Part shown: piece by piece, positions 63,568 through 64,000 of the stretch
How the letters are laid out: each line of letters starts with the position of its first letter
Position numbering within the stretch: the stretch's first letter is position 1
Assembly (NCBI GenBank): GCA_902561155.1
Contig: CACEOY010000001.1
Coordinates: 62,001-126,000 of the forward strand
Reading direction: 5' to 3'
DNA from: an uncultured Pelagibacteraceae bacterium
GTDB taxonomy: Bacteria > Pseudomonadota > Alphaproteobacteria > Pelagibacterales > Pelagibacteraceae
Length of the DNA stretch: 64,000 nt
Program-made: the position numbers and the translations under genes
The notes under the pieces: model-generated
Databases searched by the model: none
Told to the model about the DNA's origin: nothing
What the model saw: the letters and a program-made list of their open reading frames with translations, nothing else

Positions 63568-63596
63568 TATATAGGTTATATATGACTTTTTGGCAA
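63568..63596 (-). promoter_or_regulatory. Sigma70-type promoter of tRNA-Pro, probably also of the DMSP-type operon
   Basis: On the minus strand TTGCCA (63596..63591) and TATATA (63573..63568) are exactly 17 bp apart. The predicted start is near 63561, about 4 nt before the tRNA. No other promoter-sized gap exists before the fused gene, so the same transcript may carry the tRNA and the operon. Confidence 0.65.
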
Positions 63597-63633
63597 TTGA
63601 AAGATTATTGTTATATTAGTAAAAAATAACTAA

Positions 63634-64000
63634 ATGATCCAATATATTTCAAAACCATTTAAATATTTCTTTAAATTAGAGTCAGCATCAGGATTGGTTC
63701 TTCTTTTTTCAGCGATCATTGCCTTGTTTATTAGTAATAGTAGTTTAGGTGAAAATTATTTCAGAATATTAGAAAGCTATTTTACGCTTGGAACTAAGGA
63801 CTTTGGATTAAAGTTAAGTGTTCTACATTGGATCAATGATGTCTTGATGGCCATCTTTTTTTTCTTAGTTTCTTTAGAAATAAAAAGAGAATTTGTCAAA
63901 GGAGAACTTTCAAATCCAAAACAAGCGATGTTACCAATTATTGGAGCTGTTGGGGGAATGGTTGTTCCTGCTGCTTTTTATATAATAATTAATATTGATG
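63634..64000 (+). CDS. nhaA: Na+/H+ antiporter NhaA, 5' part (3' end outside window)
   Basis: NhaA exchanges sodium for protons across the inner membrane to control internal pH and salt. The visible 122 codons show the usual N-terminus (FFKLESASGLVLLFSAIIA), the segment HWINDVLMAIFFFLVSLEIKRE that is the most conserved part of the family, and KGELSNPKQAMLPIIGAVGGM. The rest lies beyond the window. The ATG at 63634 follows a short AT-rich gap; upstream lies the divergent tRNA-Pro. Confidence 0.92.
   Translation, partial: MIQYISKPFKYFFKLESASGLVLLFSAIIALFISNSSLGENYFRILESYFTLGTKDFGLKLSVLHWINDVLMAIFFFLVSLEIKREFVKGELSNPKQAMLPIIGAVGGMVVPAAFYIIINID

Overview
The window is AT-rich, almost fully coded chromosomal DNA from an alphaproteobacterium, most likely the SAR11 clade (Pelagibacterales). 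The reasons are lysine/asparagine/isoleucine-rich proteins, ATGA stop/start overlaps almost everywhere, very short intergenic spaces, alphaproteobacterial gene orders (gatCAB next to ruvX; glyA-nrdR-ribDE-ribBA-ribH-nusB; bamE, cytochrome bc1 chaperone, rpmF, plsX, ihfA, merR), a TPP riboswitch in front of a ThiV-type transporter, and a DmdA-type DMSP demethylase beside genes for the rest of the demethylation pathway. Species assignment is inference; no rRNA is present.

Layout. 1-5.7 kb: pyrB (cut by the window edge) and ruvX on the minus strand; gatCAB, an O-methyltransferase and trhO on the plus strand. 5.7-12.8 kb: MATE exporter, an amino-acid-type ABC permease and binding protein without an ATPase gene, an SOS-type umuDC operon with a LexA-like box, TPP riboswitch plus thiV, rarD, tRNA-Ser(GCU). 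12.9-23.5 kb: slt, then a ten-gene overlapping run dapA-smpB-folK-rsh-pyrE-pdxJ-acpS-lepB-rnc-recO, then hemB convergent. 23.6-35.4 kb: a 2OG-oxygenase, rpiB-glyA-nrdR-ribD-ribE-ribBA-ribH-nusB, the proton-pumping pyrophosphatase hppA, and the bamE to rpmG housekeeping block. 35.4-44.5 kb: heme A synthase, L13/S9, argC, a lipoprotein, hom, glpX, recJ whose 3' end runs into tRNA-Glu(UUC), and an aldehyde dehydrogenase.

44.5-52.5 kb is the accessory-looking part: a GIY-YIG protein, glycosyltransferases, two methyltransferases, a complete tyrosine recombinase with a 35-bp dyad just upstream, a 54-residue membrane protein, a cupin-like protein, a short DNA-alkyltransferase, and the only sizeable non-coding gap (about 380 bp).

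52.5-63.6 kb is one tightly packed minus-strand run of ten genes starting 7 bp after tRNA-Pro(UGG): a 3-hydroxyacyl-CoA dehydrogenase/enoyl-CoA hydratase fusion, DmdC-like dehydrogenase, DmdB-like CoA ligase, OsmC, a crotonase lacking both usual glutamates, an alpha/beta hydrolase, a DmdA-like demethylase, an NDUFS4-like subunit, an SbmA/BacA-like transporter and an AEC carrier. Together they read as a DMSP/3-methylmercaptopropionate catabolic operon with linked transport. The window ends in the 5' part of nhaA.

The most interesting points are the DMSP operon and its unusual enzymes, the LexA-box/promoter in front of umuD, the riboswitch promoter buried in umuC, the recombinase dyad, the recJ/tRNA-Glu overlap, and shortened or altered versions of Rsh, RibBA and NrdR. 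No CRISPR array, insertion sequence or prophage was seen. All family calls come from reading motifs by eye and from memory; no database search was run.
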